NCBI RefSeq assembly: GCF_022397915.1 | Contig: NZ_JAKEUO010000013.1 | Coordinates: 460-64,459, forward strand | Direction: 5' to 3' | From: Vibrio sp. Isolate34 | GTDB taxonomy: Bacteria > Pseudomonadota > Gammaproteobacteria > Enterobacterales > Vibrionaceae | Length of the DNA: 64,000 nucleotides | Shown: positions 24,003 through 34,513 of the stretch, one piece after another | Layout: every line of letters starts with the position of its first letter | Position numbering within the stretch: the first letter of the stretch is position 1 | Made by a program: the position numbers and the translations under genes | The notes under the pieces: model-generated | The model's database searches: none | The model's input: only the letters and a program-made list of their open reading frames with translations | Told to the model about the DNA's origin: nothing

Positions 24003-24899
24003 TTATCTCGCCTTTTGCCGGTGCTTTTCTCGCGCGTTTTTGATCATCTTAGCTGGCGATAAGCCCGTGACTAACATGGTGCCGGTGATAACCAGAACTG
24101 AACCCGCAACCGTATTGATGCCAACAGCTTCACCTAAGAACAAGTTACCCCAGAGAATGCCAAACACCGGAATGATGAAAGTGACGGACAAGGCAGAAGG
24201 TGCGCCGAGCTCAGAGACGAGATTAAAGTAAAGCAGATACGCTAATCCAGTACAGACCGCACCTAACAAGATAACCGACGTGGTGATCGTGAGGTCAGGT
24301 GTTTCTCTCATCGGGATAAAAAATACAAATGGTAACACCAGTAACACCGCAGCCCACATGCTGCCGTGAGCATTATCGAAGGCTTCTACTTTTGGAGCTG
24401 TCTTGGTGTAGTTAGAAGCGATACCGTAGCTAAACGCAGCCATTACCGCAGCGAAAATTGGAACAATCGCTTCCTGACCGATGTTAATTGCATCCCAACC
24501 GACCAAAACGCCTACACCCGTGACGCCAATAGCTAGCCCGAGCAACACCTTGCTTTCAAGCGCGGTTTTAGTCCATATCGCACCAATGATTGCCGCCCAA
24601 ATGGGTGCTGTAGAGTTAAGAATAGCAAGGGTCGACGCATTGAGCGTTTGAGCCGCATAAGCGAAAAGCAAGAAAGGAAGTGTGGTGTTAAATAACCCAA
24701 GAATGAAGAAGTGCTTCGCGTGCTCATTAAAAGAGAGCTTCTTTTTCAAATAGAAAGAAACCAAGAGCAGAGTGATCGCCGCGAACAGAACTCGCGCCTC
24801 AATCAATACTGCGGGCCCAAGCGGATTGGCTGCAATTCTCATGAAAAGAAACGAGCCTCCCCATATAGCAGCAAGTATTATCAGTTTTAAAAAGCTCAC
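24003..24899 (-). CDS. EamA/DMT-family transporter
   Basis: A 298-residue protein with ten transmembrane helices in two EamA repeats. The first holds AAIWGGSFLFMRIA and ILNSTAPIWAAIIGA. The second holds AYLLYFNLVSELGAPSALSVTFIIPVFGILWGNLFLGE, the usual P-x-x-x-x-x-x-x-x-x-LGE ending. A basic tail (NAREKHRQKAR) stays in the cytoplasm. It probably exports metabolites or amino acids; substrate is unknown. The ATG at 24899 is close to the first helix. Confidence 0.9.
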   Translation of the reverse strand: MSFLKLIILAAIWGGSFLFMRIAANPLGPAVLIEARVLFAAITLLLVSFYLKKKLSFNEHAKHFFILGLFNTTLPFLLFAYAAQTLNASTLAILNSTAPIWAAIIGAIWTKTALESKVLLGLAIGVTGVGVLVGWDAINIGQEAIVPIFAAVMAAFSYGIASNYTKTAPKVEAFDNAHGSMWAAVLLVLPFVFFIPMRETPDLTITTSVILLGAVCTGLAYLLYFNLVSELGAPSALSVTFIIPVFGILWGNLFLGEAVGINTVAGSVLVITGTMLVTGLSPAKMIKNAREKHRQKAR

Positions 24900-25033
24900 A
24901 GTGTAAATCTCGGATTGTGTAAAGCCCGACTATGGATCAAAGCTATGTATTACACAAACTTAGATGTTAATACTGTGCAGCTACTTATTGTTATTTTGCT
25001 AACACCAATTCTTCATAAATAGGAACATCTTTG

Positions 25034-25255
25034 ATGAATTCTGTTCCTGAATCGAAAGATGACATCTATGATCAATTCACCGGCTTCATTCATATGGCGA
25101 TTTCATTGGGTTCAGAGCAGGCGGTCGATGAACTCACTCGCCGTTTAGTTGAAGAGGGTTACGAGCGTTTAGATGGCCCAAGTAGAACAAGTGATGGTTA
25201 TTATGAGAGTTGTGTACTCGATCCTGATGGTAATCGCTTGGAACTTACCGTTTAA
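25034..25255 (+). pseudogene. N-terminally truncated VOC (glyoxalase) protein
   Basis: The 73-residue frame contains only the second half of a VOC domain: DQFTGFIHMAISLGSEQAV, then GYERLDGPSRTSDGYYESCVLDPDGNRLELT, with the metal-ligand-type His and Glu of the C-terminal motif. VOC proteins of this type are about 120-130 residues, so the first beta-alpha-beta module and its metal ligands are missing. No matching sequence is found just upstream in other frames. It has an ATG and a weak AGGAACATC site, so a stub could still be made, but function is unlikely. Confidence 0.65.
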
Positions 25256-25293
25256 TGTAGAGACTCATCTAAGAACGGAACTGAGGTATTACT

Positions 25294-25818
25294 ATGATGA
25301 AGCGTGCTGTGACTTTTCTTTTTAGTCTTGGGCTTATGGGATGTGTTACCTCAGAACCGGTTTATGAGCCAGAGATAGACTCTAAGCTTGAACCATTACA
25401 GCCAATAGGCTACCTCGGATTTAAAGCTCACCAAGAGTGGGCGATTAAATTTAATGATTGCACCGTTTATGATTTAACTGGCGCGCAGCCTTACCAATGG
25501 TTTGATCGCACTTCAGAGTCTATTAGCTGTTATACGTTTAAGCCAACCGATGCTATCGAGCCTCTGCTGGTTTATTCCAATGCTGACTTCAACAGCAACA
25601 AACTCACTTCGATTAATCGTTTCCAAGAACTGCAAGTATCAGAATCAGGTTGGGGCAGCTTTCCTATCGTCTATGAGACAAGCGGCACTAATTGGCTGAG
25701 AGTCAAAGAAGGTTGGATTCACCTCACTCTAGCCGACCAAACGCTCGTACAGTTTTATCCTGGCACTCAAGACCAATCAGCTAAATCACAACACGACCAG
25801 TATTTTGAGCAGCATTGA
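25294..25818 (+). CDS. Putative lipoprotein
   Basis: A 174-residue protein with a type II signal sequence (FLFSLGLMGC, lipobox LMGC). The mature part is globular with several Trp and no membrane segment. The C-terminal half (SGWGSFPIVYETSGTNWLRVKEGWIHLT) recalls an SH3-like beta barrel, but I cannot name the family. It starts 38 bp after the truncated VOC gene. Confidence 0.7.
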   Translation: MMKRAVTFLFSLGLMGCVTSEPVYEPEIDSKLEPLQPIGYLGFKAHQEWAIKFNDCTVYDLTGAQPYQWFDRTSESISCYTFKPTDAIEPLLVYSNADFNSNKLTSINRFQELQVSESGWGSFPIVYETSGTNWLRVKEGWIHLTLADQTLVQFYPGTQDQSAKSQHDQYFEQH

Positions 25819-25877
25819 TTGCAACGCTGACTTTTGATTAGTCTATATTTCGATCAAAAAATTTCGTTTAACTATTG

Positions 25878-25927
25878 TTGAAACCGGTTTCAGTCTGTAT
25901 CTTTACTTTTATTGAAATGGGTTTCAG
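25878..25927 (+). promoter_or_regulatory. Two AscG-type LacI operators
   Basis: TTGAAACCGGTTTCAG (25878-25893, perfect GAAACCGGTTTC core) and TTGAAATGGGTTTCAG (25912-25927) lie 34 bp apart upstream of the glucosidase start at 25987. TGAAACCGGTTTCA is the known AscG recognition sequence in E. coli, and an AscG-like repressor is encoded downstream (27537). Confidence 0.85.
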
Positions 25928-25968
25928 AGTTGCGATTGCTTCTCTAATCCTGATCTTTTCACGAATAA

Positions 25969-27426
<1,458 letters not shown>

Positions 27427-27536
27427 AATGCCTCTTGCTGCGTCGTTATACGTAATATGAAGTTACACGCAATATGAATGAACATTAAATTAGTCCGCTT
27501 ATGTCGGCTAATTTTTTATATGAGGAAAAGAAGCGA

Positions 27537-28532
27537 ATGGTCACAATGCTTGATGTCGCGAACCGCGCAGGCGTATCAAAGTCGACGGTTTCTCGTGTCT
27601 TAAATGGCAAGAATATCGTGCGCCCAGATGTGGTGAAAAAGGTCTTTGATGCGATTCAAGAAACGGGCTATCGACCAAACTTGTTAGCTCAGCAACTGGC
27701 GACCAAGAAGACCAACTTCATCGGCTTCGTTATCACTAATGAGCTGTTCAACGGCCCTTACTTCTCTTCCTTGATGTATCACGCGGCTTCTTATAGCGAA
27801 AAATCGAATCACCAACTGGTGATCACCGATGGTAAACACAGTGCTGAAGACGAAAGGAAGGCGATCAATTTCCTACTCGACATGAAATGCGCGGGTATCA
27901 TCATTTATCCGCAATGTTTAACGGAAAGCGAGATAGCTCAGATCATCGACAGCACTGATACTCCGATTCTTGTGCTTAACCGAGAAATGCCTTCGAAGCC
28001 TGAGCATGCGATCACCACCGATCATTATCAAAGTGCTTGTTTGATGGTTGAACACATCATCGAGCAGGGACATACAGAGATTGCGGTGATTCGTGGTAAA
28101 GCTGGTTCGTCGACCGATGAGCAGCGTTATCAAGCCTATCAAGATGTGCTCACCAAGCACGATATTAAGCTAAACGAATCTAACGTGTTTCAAGGTGATT
28201 GGACGATGGAGAGTGGTTACCGTGCCGCGCAAGCTTTAGTAAAGAGCCAAGCGAGCTTCACGGCTATCTTGTCTGAAAACGATGATATGGCAATTGGGGC
28301 TATTAAGGCGTTAACTGAGCTGGGTTATTCATTGCCCCAAGACATCTCTATTGTCGGCTTTGATAACAGTAAAGTCGGCGAGTTTTTAACGCCAAGCTTA
28401 ACCTCTGTGAGCGTTCCATTAGAGCAGATGACGCAAAAGGCGATTCTGAAAATCGTCGGTAACTCAGCGCAAGCAGATGCCATCAATACCACGGGCAGTC
28501 TTGTCGTTCGAGACTCGGTGTCCAGCCGCTAA
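27537..28532 (+). CDS. LacI-family repressor (AscG-like)
   Basis: A 331-residue protein from the ATG at 27537 (MVTMLDVANRAGVSKS), with TGAGGAAAAG upstream. A start 12 codons earlier is less likely because it would precede the helix-turn-helix by an unusual extension. LacI DNA-binding helix-turn-helix at 4-23, hinge, then a sugar-binding domain with TDGKHSAEDERKAINFLLDMKC and SENDDMAIGAIKAL, close in pattern to E. coli AscG. It should bind the two operators at 25878-25927. Confidence 0.92.
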   Translation: MVTMLDVANRAGVSKSTVSRVLNGKNIVRPDVVKKVFDAIQETGYRPNLLAQQLATKKTNFIGFVITNELFNGPYFSSLMYHAASYSEKSNHQLVITDGKHSAEDERKAINFLLDMKCAGIIIYPQCLTESEIAQIIDSTDTPILVLNREMPSKPEHAITTDHYQSACLMVEHIIEQGHTEIAVIRGKAGSSTDEQRYQAYQDVLTKHDIKLNESNVFQGDWTMESGYRAAQALVKSQASFTAILSENDDMAIGAIKALTELGYSLPQDISIVGFDNSKVGEFLTPSLTSVSVPLEQMTQKAILKIVGNSAQADAINTTGSLVVRDSVSSR

Positions 28533-28631
28533 GTTCACCTAGTGCAATGGAAGGATGGGTAGAAAGATCGTGATGCAAATCCTTTTAAATTAGAGATAGT
28601 CATTGAAAAAGAGTTTGGTAAGTAGATAAAG

Positions 28632-29195
28632 ATGATGAAAACTGAAAAACAGAAGATGTTGGCTGGAGAGCCTTATTTAGCGTGGGATGAAGAGCTGTAC
28701 GCAGCACGAATCGAGTGTCGTAAGGTTCTACAAAAGCTCAACAATAGTATCCCAGACAGTGACGAGTGGCGTTCAGCGATTGACACCTTGATCCCTGATT
28801 CTGAAGGCGCTTATTTAGAGCCACCATTTCGTTGCGACTACGGTTCAAACATCAAGCTGGGTAAGAATTTCTACGCCAATTTCAACTGTGTCGTGTTAGA
28901 TGTCGCAGAGGTAACGATTGGCGACAATGTGCTATTCGCCCCTAATGTTCAGGTGCTAACAGCAGGACACCCGCTTGATGTGAAGAGCCGTGTTGATGAA
29001 GGTGTCGAGTTCGGCACCCCAATTACCATTGGTGATAATGCTTGGATTGGTGCAGGTGTGATCATTTGCCCAGGCGTGAACATTGGCAAGAACAGTGTGA
29101 TCGGTGCTGGTAGTGTGGTGACCAAAGACATCCCAGATAATGTGGTTGCGGTTGGTAACCCGTGTAAAGTTTTGAAAGCGATTGATAACGAATAA
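28632..29195 (+). CDS. Maltose O-acetyltransferase-like hexapeptide enzyme
   Basis: A 187-residue LacA/Maa family member: N-terminal MAC region (TEKQKMLAGEPYLAWDEEL), hexapeptide beta helix (IKLGKNFYANFNCVVLD, GDNVLFAPNVQVL), the catalytic-type His in TAGHPLD and a C-terminal AVGNPCKVLK. It should acetylate sugars such as glucose or maltose with acetyl-CoA. It follows the AscG-like gene by 100 bp and ends with its own terminator, so it may be part of the same sugar unit. A more diverged relative is at 10018. Confidence 0.92.
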   Translation: MMKTEKQKMLAGEPYLAWDEELYAARIECRKVLQKLNNSIPDSDEWRSAIDTLIPDSEGAYLEPPFRCDYGSNIKLGKNFYANFNCVVLDVAEVTIGDNVLFAPNVQVLTAGHPLDVKSRVDEGVEFGTPITIGDNAWIGAGVIICPGVNIGKNSVIGAGSVVTKDIPDNVVAVGNPCKVLKAIDNE

Positions 29196-29213
29196 TTATC
29201 AGATTTAAATGAT

Positions 29214-29246
29214 AAAGCCCGAACTTAGATTCGGGCTTTGTTTTTT
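29214..29246 (+). terminator. Intrinsic terminator after the acetyltransferase
   Basis: AAAGCCCGAA (29214-29223) pairs perfectly with TTCGGGCTTT (29230-29239), followed by GTTTTTT. Confidence 0.9.
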
Positions 29247-29254
29247 CTATTCTT

Positions 29255-29296
29255 GCTAGAAGCTAGAAGCTAGAAGCTAGAAGCTAGAAGCTAGAT
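29255..29296. repeat. Tandem 7-bp repeat (GCTAGAA)
   Basis: Five perfect copies of GCTAGAA followed by one copy with a final T run head to tail. The repeat covers the stop codon (29284-29286) of the minus-strand MFS gene. Because each unit contains TAG on that strand, changes in copy number would leave the protein end unchanged. Confidence 0.9.
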
Positions 29297-30477
29297 GGAA
29301 CAGCTTGTTGAGCTTGCTTCTTATCCAATACACCACTGAATCGAGTCAATCCAAGAGCAATTAAAACAATCACAGCGCCGACCCAAGGGGTGTTCATTAG
29401 TCCAGACTCCGCAACAATCAAACCACCGCCCCAAGAACCTAAAGCGATACCGACGTTGAAAGCGGCAATATTGAGCCCAGATGCCACATCTACTGCGTCT
29501 GGTGTGTATTTCTCTGCCAGTTTAACGACGTACACCTGTAGCCCCGGTACGTTACCGAATGCGAATGCACCCCAAACTAAAATGGTAGCGACTGATGCGT
29601 ATGGGTTAACTGCGGTAAAGTTGAACACCACCAATATAGCGGCTAGACCAGAGAAGATGACCGTCAGTGCTTTAATTGGCCCCATTTTGTCGGCCATCTT
29701 ACCGCCCCAGATGTTACCTACCGCGACGGAAACTCCGTAAACCAACATGATTAGGCTGATAGAGCTTGAATCAAACCCCGACACGTTTTCAAGTATTGGA
29801 GCAAGGAAGGTGAAGGCTGTGAATGTGCCGCCGTAACCAAGCGCTGTGATAGCGTAAACCAGTAATAAGCGAGGCTGAGTCAGTACCTTTAATTGTGCTG
29901 AAATTTTAGCGGCTGGTGGCTGTTTAAGGTTGTTAGGAACCAAGATAGCGCTGCCAATCAAAGCGATAAGACCAAGCAATGCAACGATCAAGAAGGTTGC
30001 TTGCCAGCCAAATGTTTGGCCGATGTAAGTACCCAGCGGCACACCCGTTACTAATGCGACGGTTAAACCGGTAAACATGATTGCGATGGCACTCGCCGCT
30101 TTGTCTTTAGAGACCAACCCTGTTGCGATGGTCGACCCAATCGAGAAGAACACACCATGTGCAAGGCCGGTAAGGATACGTGCCGCGATCAGCGTGTTAT
30201 AGCCTGGAGCCTGCCATGCCAATAAGTTACCGACAACAAACAGAGACATCACGGTTAACAGCACCAATTTACGGTTCCATTTTCCTGTTAATGCGGTGAG
30301 TACTGGCGCGCCAATCGCTACGCCCAACGCGTACAAACTCACTAAGAGTCCTGCTGATGGCAGTGATACATTCAGGTCGGTCGCCATGGTAGGGATTAAA
30401 CCTACAATGACAAATTCTGTGGTTCCGATGGCAAAGGCGCTGAGCGTCAATGCGAGTAATGCTAAGGGCATAATCAT
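29284..30477 (-). CDS. MFS transporter (AraJ/sugar-efflux-like)
   Basis: A 397-residue protein with 12 hydrophobic segments, starting MIMPLALLALTLSAFAIGTTEFVIVGL, with TEFVIVGL in helix 1 typical of the AraJ/YdhP/SotB drug and sugar efflux branch. The loop GKWNRKLVL after helix 2 and the mid-protein WGGKMADKMGPIKAL are the MFS half-motifs. It is divergent to a LysR gene (30757), its likely regulator. The stop codon lies inside a 7-bp tandem repeat. Confidence 0.9.
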   Translation of the reverse strand: MIMPLALLALTLSAFAIGTTEFVIVGLIPTMATDLNVSLPSAGLLVSLYALGVAIGAPVLTALTGKWNRKLVLLTVMSLFVVGNLLAWQAPGYNTLIAARILTGLAHGVFFSIGSTIATGLVSKDKAASAIAIMFTGLTVALVTGVPLGTYIGQTFGWQATFLIVALLGLIALIGSAILVPNNLKQPPAAKISAQLKVLTQPRLLLVYAITALGYGGTFTAFTFLAPILENVSGFDSSSISLIMLVYGVSVAVGNIWGGKMADKMGPIKALTVIFSGLAAILVVFNFTAVNPYASVATILVWGAFAFGNVPGLQVYVVKLAEKYTPDAVDVASGLNIAAFNVGIALGSWGGGLIVAESGLMNTPWVGAVIVLIALGLTRFSGVLDKKQAQQAVPSSF

Positions 30478-30756
30478 CTCTCTTACTATTCTGTGTTAAG
30501 TATCGAGCGCGATAAAGTGGGGCAGTTTATGGCTGCAATAAGAGCGCTTCGTTTGATGGGGAGGATTATCGAGCAAAAAATATTTGTGAAAAATGCCGCT
30601 ATTAACAAATAACTTTTGTGTTATCTGCAATAATGTTAGAGGGAGTCAATGGTAGGTTTTGAGCTACTTAATCCGTTAGATGTTTAACAGATACAACGTT
30701 CAATCGACTAAGCACTCTAGTAACTTCAGCCACAATGAGAGTAGATAAGGATCCTT

Positions 30757-31638
30757 ATGCTAACGCGATCAGATGATTTGGAAATGGTGTTGACCGTGGT
30801 TGATGCTGGTGGTTTTTCAGCGGCAGCAGAGACGTTGGATGTTCAGGTGGCGAAGGTATCTCGCTCTGTCAGTAAGGTTGAATCTCAATTGGGCGTATCG
30901 ATATTTAACCGAACCACAAGGCGTGTCGAGCTAACCGAAGAGGGACGTCAGTTTGTCGATTCTGTTCGTCTCGGTTTGCAGATGATTCAGAGCGCTGAAG
31001 AGGAGATTGTATCGCGCGGTGAACTGCCAAAAGGACGATTAAGAGTCGATGCAGCCAGCCCTTTTGTATTTCATCAGTTGGTGCCTTTGGTGCAATCATT
31101 TAATGAAGCTTTTCCAGATATTGAGCTTGAGTTAACCTCTAACGAAGGCTTTGTTGATCTGTTAGAAAAGCGCACCGATGTCGCGATTCGAATTGGTAAG
31201 TTAGCCGATTCAACACTCCATGCTCGACCATTGGGTAAGAGTTTGTTGTATATGGTCGCTTCACCAGAGTATTTGGCGAAGCGTGGTATTCCACAGAAGG
31301 CAGATGATCTCAGCAGTCACCTTACGGTCGGTTTTTCGGATAATAAGGTGCTTAATCAATGGCCGTTGCCCAATCACCACTATATTGAGCCAAACGTCAA
31401 AGCCAGCAGCGGTGAAACCATCAGGCAGCTAGTATTGGCAGGAAATGGCATAGCATGTTTGTCGGGCTTTATGGTGCAGCAAGATGTTGCAGAAGGTCGA
31501 CTGGTTCCTGTTTTAGAAAATGTGAAATTGAATCATACAGACAGAGAACTAGTGAATGCGGTGTTCTACAAGTCGTCATCGGTATCCAAGCGCATCTCGG
31601 CGTTTATCGATTTCATTCAACCTCGTTTAAAACTGTAA
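30757..31638 (+). CDS. LysR-family transcriptional regulator
   Basis: A 293-residue LysR of the CrgA/DmlR type: helix-turn-helix at about 15-60 (GGFSAAAETLDVQVAKVSRSVSKVE), then FNRTTRRVELTEEGRQF, and a substrate-binding domain with RLRVDAASPFVFHQLVPLV. The ATG at 30757 has AAGGATCCTT upstream. It faces the MFS transporter across a 279-bp spacer, which I could not resolve into clear operators. Confidence 0.92.
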   Translation: MLTRSDDLEMVLTVVDAGGFSAAAETLDVQVAKVSRSVSKVESQLGVSIFNRTTRRVELTEEGRQFVDSVRLGLQMIQSAEEEIVSRGELPKGRLRVDAASPFVFHQLVPLVQSFNEAFPDIELELTSNEGFVDLLEKRTDVAIRIGKLADSTLHARPLGKSLLYMVASPEYLAKRGIPQKADDLSSHLTVGFSDNKVLNQWPLPNHHYIEPNVKASSGETIRQLVLAGNGIACLSGFMVQQDVAEGRLVPVLENVKLNHTDRELVNAVFYKSSSVSKRISAFIDFIQPRLKL

Positions 31639-31889
31639 TTGAGATAAGTAAGCCTAGGCGGGAAAAGTTGAAAAGAAAATTTCCTCAATAATTAGTGTTC
31701 AACTACTTGGGTGAAGAGTTGTTTATACACACCTTACGCTGGAGCGCGGATGTTATACTTATTCTCGAAAATTACCTATAAATTTCAGGCTTTAGCAGTA
31801 ATAATCAATGAATAGACCGAACAGCTTGTGAGTCGAAAAGCTGTCGGGACAGTTTCTAAAGACGTCATCGTGAAAAGGAAGTCAGACAC

Positions 31890-33422
31890 ATGCCTGTGCT
31901 CCAACGCATCAGTTTAACCTTAGTTTTGGCCGCTATTTTGGGCGGCTGTTCTTCATTACCAGAAGGCATCGACCACCCTGCAGAACCGTACACCTCTTAT
32001 GGACCAAGCTCTTTGTCGGCTTTAGCGGATGAATATCAACCACAAGCATCAGAGCAGGCGACTACCGCGGTTCGTTTACAAGAGTCTGGTTGGGATGCAT
32101 TGGCACAGCGTTTGGCGTTGGTTGAAAGTGCAGAACACACTATCGATATTCAATATTACATCTGGAACTCTGACGAATCGGGCAGGTACCTAGCCAGCCG
32201 TTTGTTAGCCGCAGCTGATCGTGGCGTTAAGGTGCGAGTCATGCTTGACGACATTAACCTTAACGAGCGTGAAGGCCTATTATCGGCACTGGATGCACAC
32301 CAAAACGTCGAGATCCGAATCTTCAACCCAACACCAACACGCCGTGGTTTTAGTAAATGGTTGAGTTTCCTTGGAGATTTCTCTCGTCTAAACCGCCGTA
32401 TGCATAACAAGTCGTTTACCGTAGATGGCACCTTGTCTGTGGTTGGTGGGCGTAACATTGGTGATGAATACTTCGACCTTTCTGACGAGATAAACTTCCG
32501 AGATCGTGATGTATTGGTCATGGGCTCGGTCGTTACCACGATCCAAACCAGCTTTATTGAATATTGGGACAGCCGCTGGTCTTACCCTATCGATATGCTG
32601 GGTGACGACGAACAACCGGATCTTTCAAAAGTTGACGATATCACCGTTCCCCAATACAAAAATTACCCAGAGTTACCATTAAATCGCGAATCGGCAGATA
32701 GCCTGCTGAAAGAGGCGCTTAATGAGATGACTTGGGTGAATGCTCGTTTCGCTTACGATCGTCCTGTGCCTGTCGATTCAGACAATACTGATGAACCCAA
32801 AGTAACGGCAGTTCTGTTAGGACAACTAGCAAGCGAGTCGAAACAAGAGATCTTGCTTGAGTCGGCTTACTTGGTATTCGATGATGGCCAATTAGATGAG
32901 TGGCAAACGTTGAATAACGGAGGCGTTGAGATAAAGGCACTGACTAACTCAATGGCGTCAAATGACTTGGTTACTAACCACTCTGCTTACGCGGGCAGAC
33001 GTTACGATATGTTAGAGCATGGCATCGACCTGTTTGAGCTAAAACCAGATTCCAAGCTGTGTGAAGCGTCTACCCAAGACGTGTCTAAATGTGCGCCTGA
33101 AACGGCTTATGGTTTGCATGCTAAATCTGTCGTATTTGACCGCAGTATCGCGAGTATTGGCTCCTTTAACTTCAACCTGCGTTCGACCTACCTAAACACG
33201 GAATCGGTGCTAATCATCGAGAACAAAGCGATTGCTGAAACGCTAGCTAAAACCATTGAACAGGCGATGAGCGAAGACAATAGCTGGCGCTTGGAACTTG
33301 AAGATGGTGATGTGTATTGGTACTCAGGTGACCAAAGTTGGGACAGCGAGCCAGAAACAGGCAAGTGGGAACGAATGCAGTCAGGCTTTCTACAGCTTCT
33401 CCCAATAGAGAAATATCTCTAA
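31890..33422 (+). CDS. Phospholipase D-family lipoprotein (cardiolipin synthase-like)
   Basis: A 510-residue PLD-superfamily protein with a lipoprotein signal (LAAILGGC). Two HKD-type active-site motifs are visible: MHNKSFTVDG...GGRNIGDEY in the first half and LHAKSVVFD...GSFNFNLRS in the second. This is the layout of ClsC/YmdC-like cardiolipin synthases and related transphosphatidylases. As a lipoprotein it would act on the periplasmic side of the envelope. It is monocistronic, with a terminator at 33449. Confidence 0.9.
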   Translation: MPVLQRISLTLVLAAILGGCSSLPEGIDHPAEPYTSYGPSSLSALADEYQPQASEQATTAVRLQESGWDALAQRLALVESAEHTIDIQYYIWNSDESGRYLASRLLAAADRGVKVRVMLDDINLNEREGLLSALDAHQNVEIRIFNPTPTRRGFSKWLSFLGDFSRLNRRMHNKSFTVDGTLSVVGGRNIGDEYFDLSDEINFRDRDVLVMGSVVTTIQTSFIEYWDSRWSYPIDMLGDDEQPDLSKVDDITVPQYKNYPELPLNRESADSLLKEALNEMTWVNARFAYDRPVPVDSDNTDEPKVTAVLLGQLASESKQEILLESAYLVFDDGQLDEWQTLNNGGVEIKALTNSMASNDLVTNHSAYAGRRYDMLEHGIDLFELKPDSKLCEASTQDVSKCAPETAYGLHAKSVVFDRSIASIGSFNFNLRSTYLNTESVLIIENKAIAETLAKTIEQAMSEDNSWRLELEDGDVYWYSGDQSWDSEPETGKWERMQSGFLQLLPIEKYL

Positions 33423-33448
33423 GAGAATCAGCATCCTAGAAAAGAAAA

Positions 33449-33480
33449 ATGTCAGCGCATAATACGCTGACATTTTTGTT
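33449..33480. terminator. Intrinsic terminator
   Basis: ATGTCAGCG (33449-33457) pairs perfectly with CGCTGACAT (33465-33473), followed by TTTTGTTT and preceded by GAAAAA. It ends the PLD gene and may also serve the minus-strand nfsA. Confidence 0.85.
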
Positions 33481-33543
33481 TGTGATGACGAAAACGGAGC
33501 TCGTTCATCGGAACCTTTTTCTGTCTTTAGATCTGCTCTCGAC

Positions 33544-34266
33544 CTATCGCTTAGTCAGTTGCTTACTGTTCAAGTACGGCAGAATATGTGGGCGAGATTC
33601 ACCAGAGAGTTTCTGTGTGATCTGCTGTGACCAGCTGCTTTGCTTCTGGTTACTTGAGCGGTTGGCGTAGTAGCTCTGCATTGAATCGTCATAGCTTGCG
33701 ATTTCATCTAGGTTCAATGATTGGTATTGGTTTTCGTGCATCACCACATGAGCAGGAAGGCGGGGTTTAATCTCTGGTTGCTGTGCAGGATGACCTAAAC
33801 ACATACCAAATAGCACGGCTGTGTGCTGTGGAAGTTCTAATAGCTCATCAACCTGTTGAGCGCTATTGCGCAAGCCACCAATGTACACGCCACCTAATCC
33901 CAACGACTCCGCAGCCAGCATACAGTTTTGTGCCATGATGCCAGAATCAACAGCGCCAATCAGGGTTAGCTCAGTAAAGTCGGTTTTTACTTCTGGGTTA
34001 ATCTGAGCGTGGCGTTGATAGTCGATACAGAACACCAAAAACTCGGCTGCACTCTCCACATAAGCTTGGTTGCCTGCGTATTCCGCTAGCAGTTTACGTT
34101 TCTCTTTGTCTGTGACTCTAACGATAGAAACAGCCTGCAATAAGCTCGATGACGACGCGGCAAGGCCTGCCTGAACAATTAAGTCGAGGTGCTGTTGTTC
34201 TATTGGTTGTTCCGTATATTGGCGAATGGAGCGATGCCCCAAAATGGTCTCAATCGTACTATTCAT
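33544..34266 (-). CDS. nfsA: Oxygen-insensitive NADPH nitroreductase
   Basis: A 240-residue flavoprotein, the length of E. coli NfsA, with GHRSIRQYTEQPIE (FMN-binding R-S-x-R), AASSSSLLQAVSIVRV, the conserved AESLGLGGVYIGGLRN and the C-terminal RSSNQKQSSWSQQITQKLSGESRPHI, the NfsA-type tail. It reduces nitroaromatics, quinones and related compounds by two electrons, using NADPH and FMN. The upstream spacer carries an inverted repeat TTGAGGT...ACCTCAA (34321-34348). Confidence 0.93.
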   Translation of the reverse strand: MNSTIETILGHRSIRQYTEQPIEQQHLDLIVQAGLAASSSSLLQAVSIVRVTDKEKRKLLAEYAGNQAYVESAAEFLVFCIDYQRHAQINPEVKTDFTELTLIGAVDSGIMAQNCMLAAESLGLGGVYIGGLRNSAQQVDELLELPQHTAVLFGMCLGHPAQQPEIKPRLPAHVVMHENQYQSLNLDEIASYDDSMQSYYANRSSNQKQSSWSQQITQKLSGESRPHILPYLNSKQLTKR

Positions 34267-34320
34267 AGCTCTCAGACTGTCCTTGTTTTTATGATGTATT
34301 ACAAATCACCATAACGACAT

Positions 34321-34348
34321 TTGAGGTTGGGGTAAACCTCTACCTCAA
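34321..34348. promoter_or_regulatory. Inverted repeat between nfsA and the HAD gene
   Basis: TTGAGGT (34321-34327) and ACCTCAA (34342-34348) form a 7-bp inverted repeat with 14-nt spacing, about 55-80 bp upstream of nfsA. It may be an operator; no binding protein is suggested by the sequence. Confidence 0.3.
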
Positions 34349-34513
34349 CAACAAGTTTGTTTTTGAACTAGTCCTTGATGTTGTCTCGTTACAACCTTTA
34401 TATGAATAGCAACATAAACAGCGATTATAGTGTTCATAAGTGGAAAATCAGACTAGACCAACTAGGATGAATTACATTAAACCCTGTAATTAATTCAACA
34501 ACATGGTAGTGCT

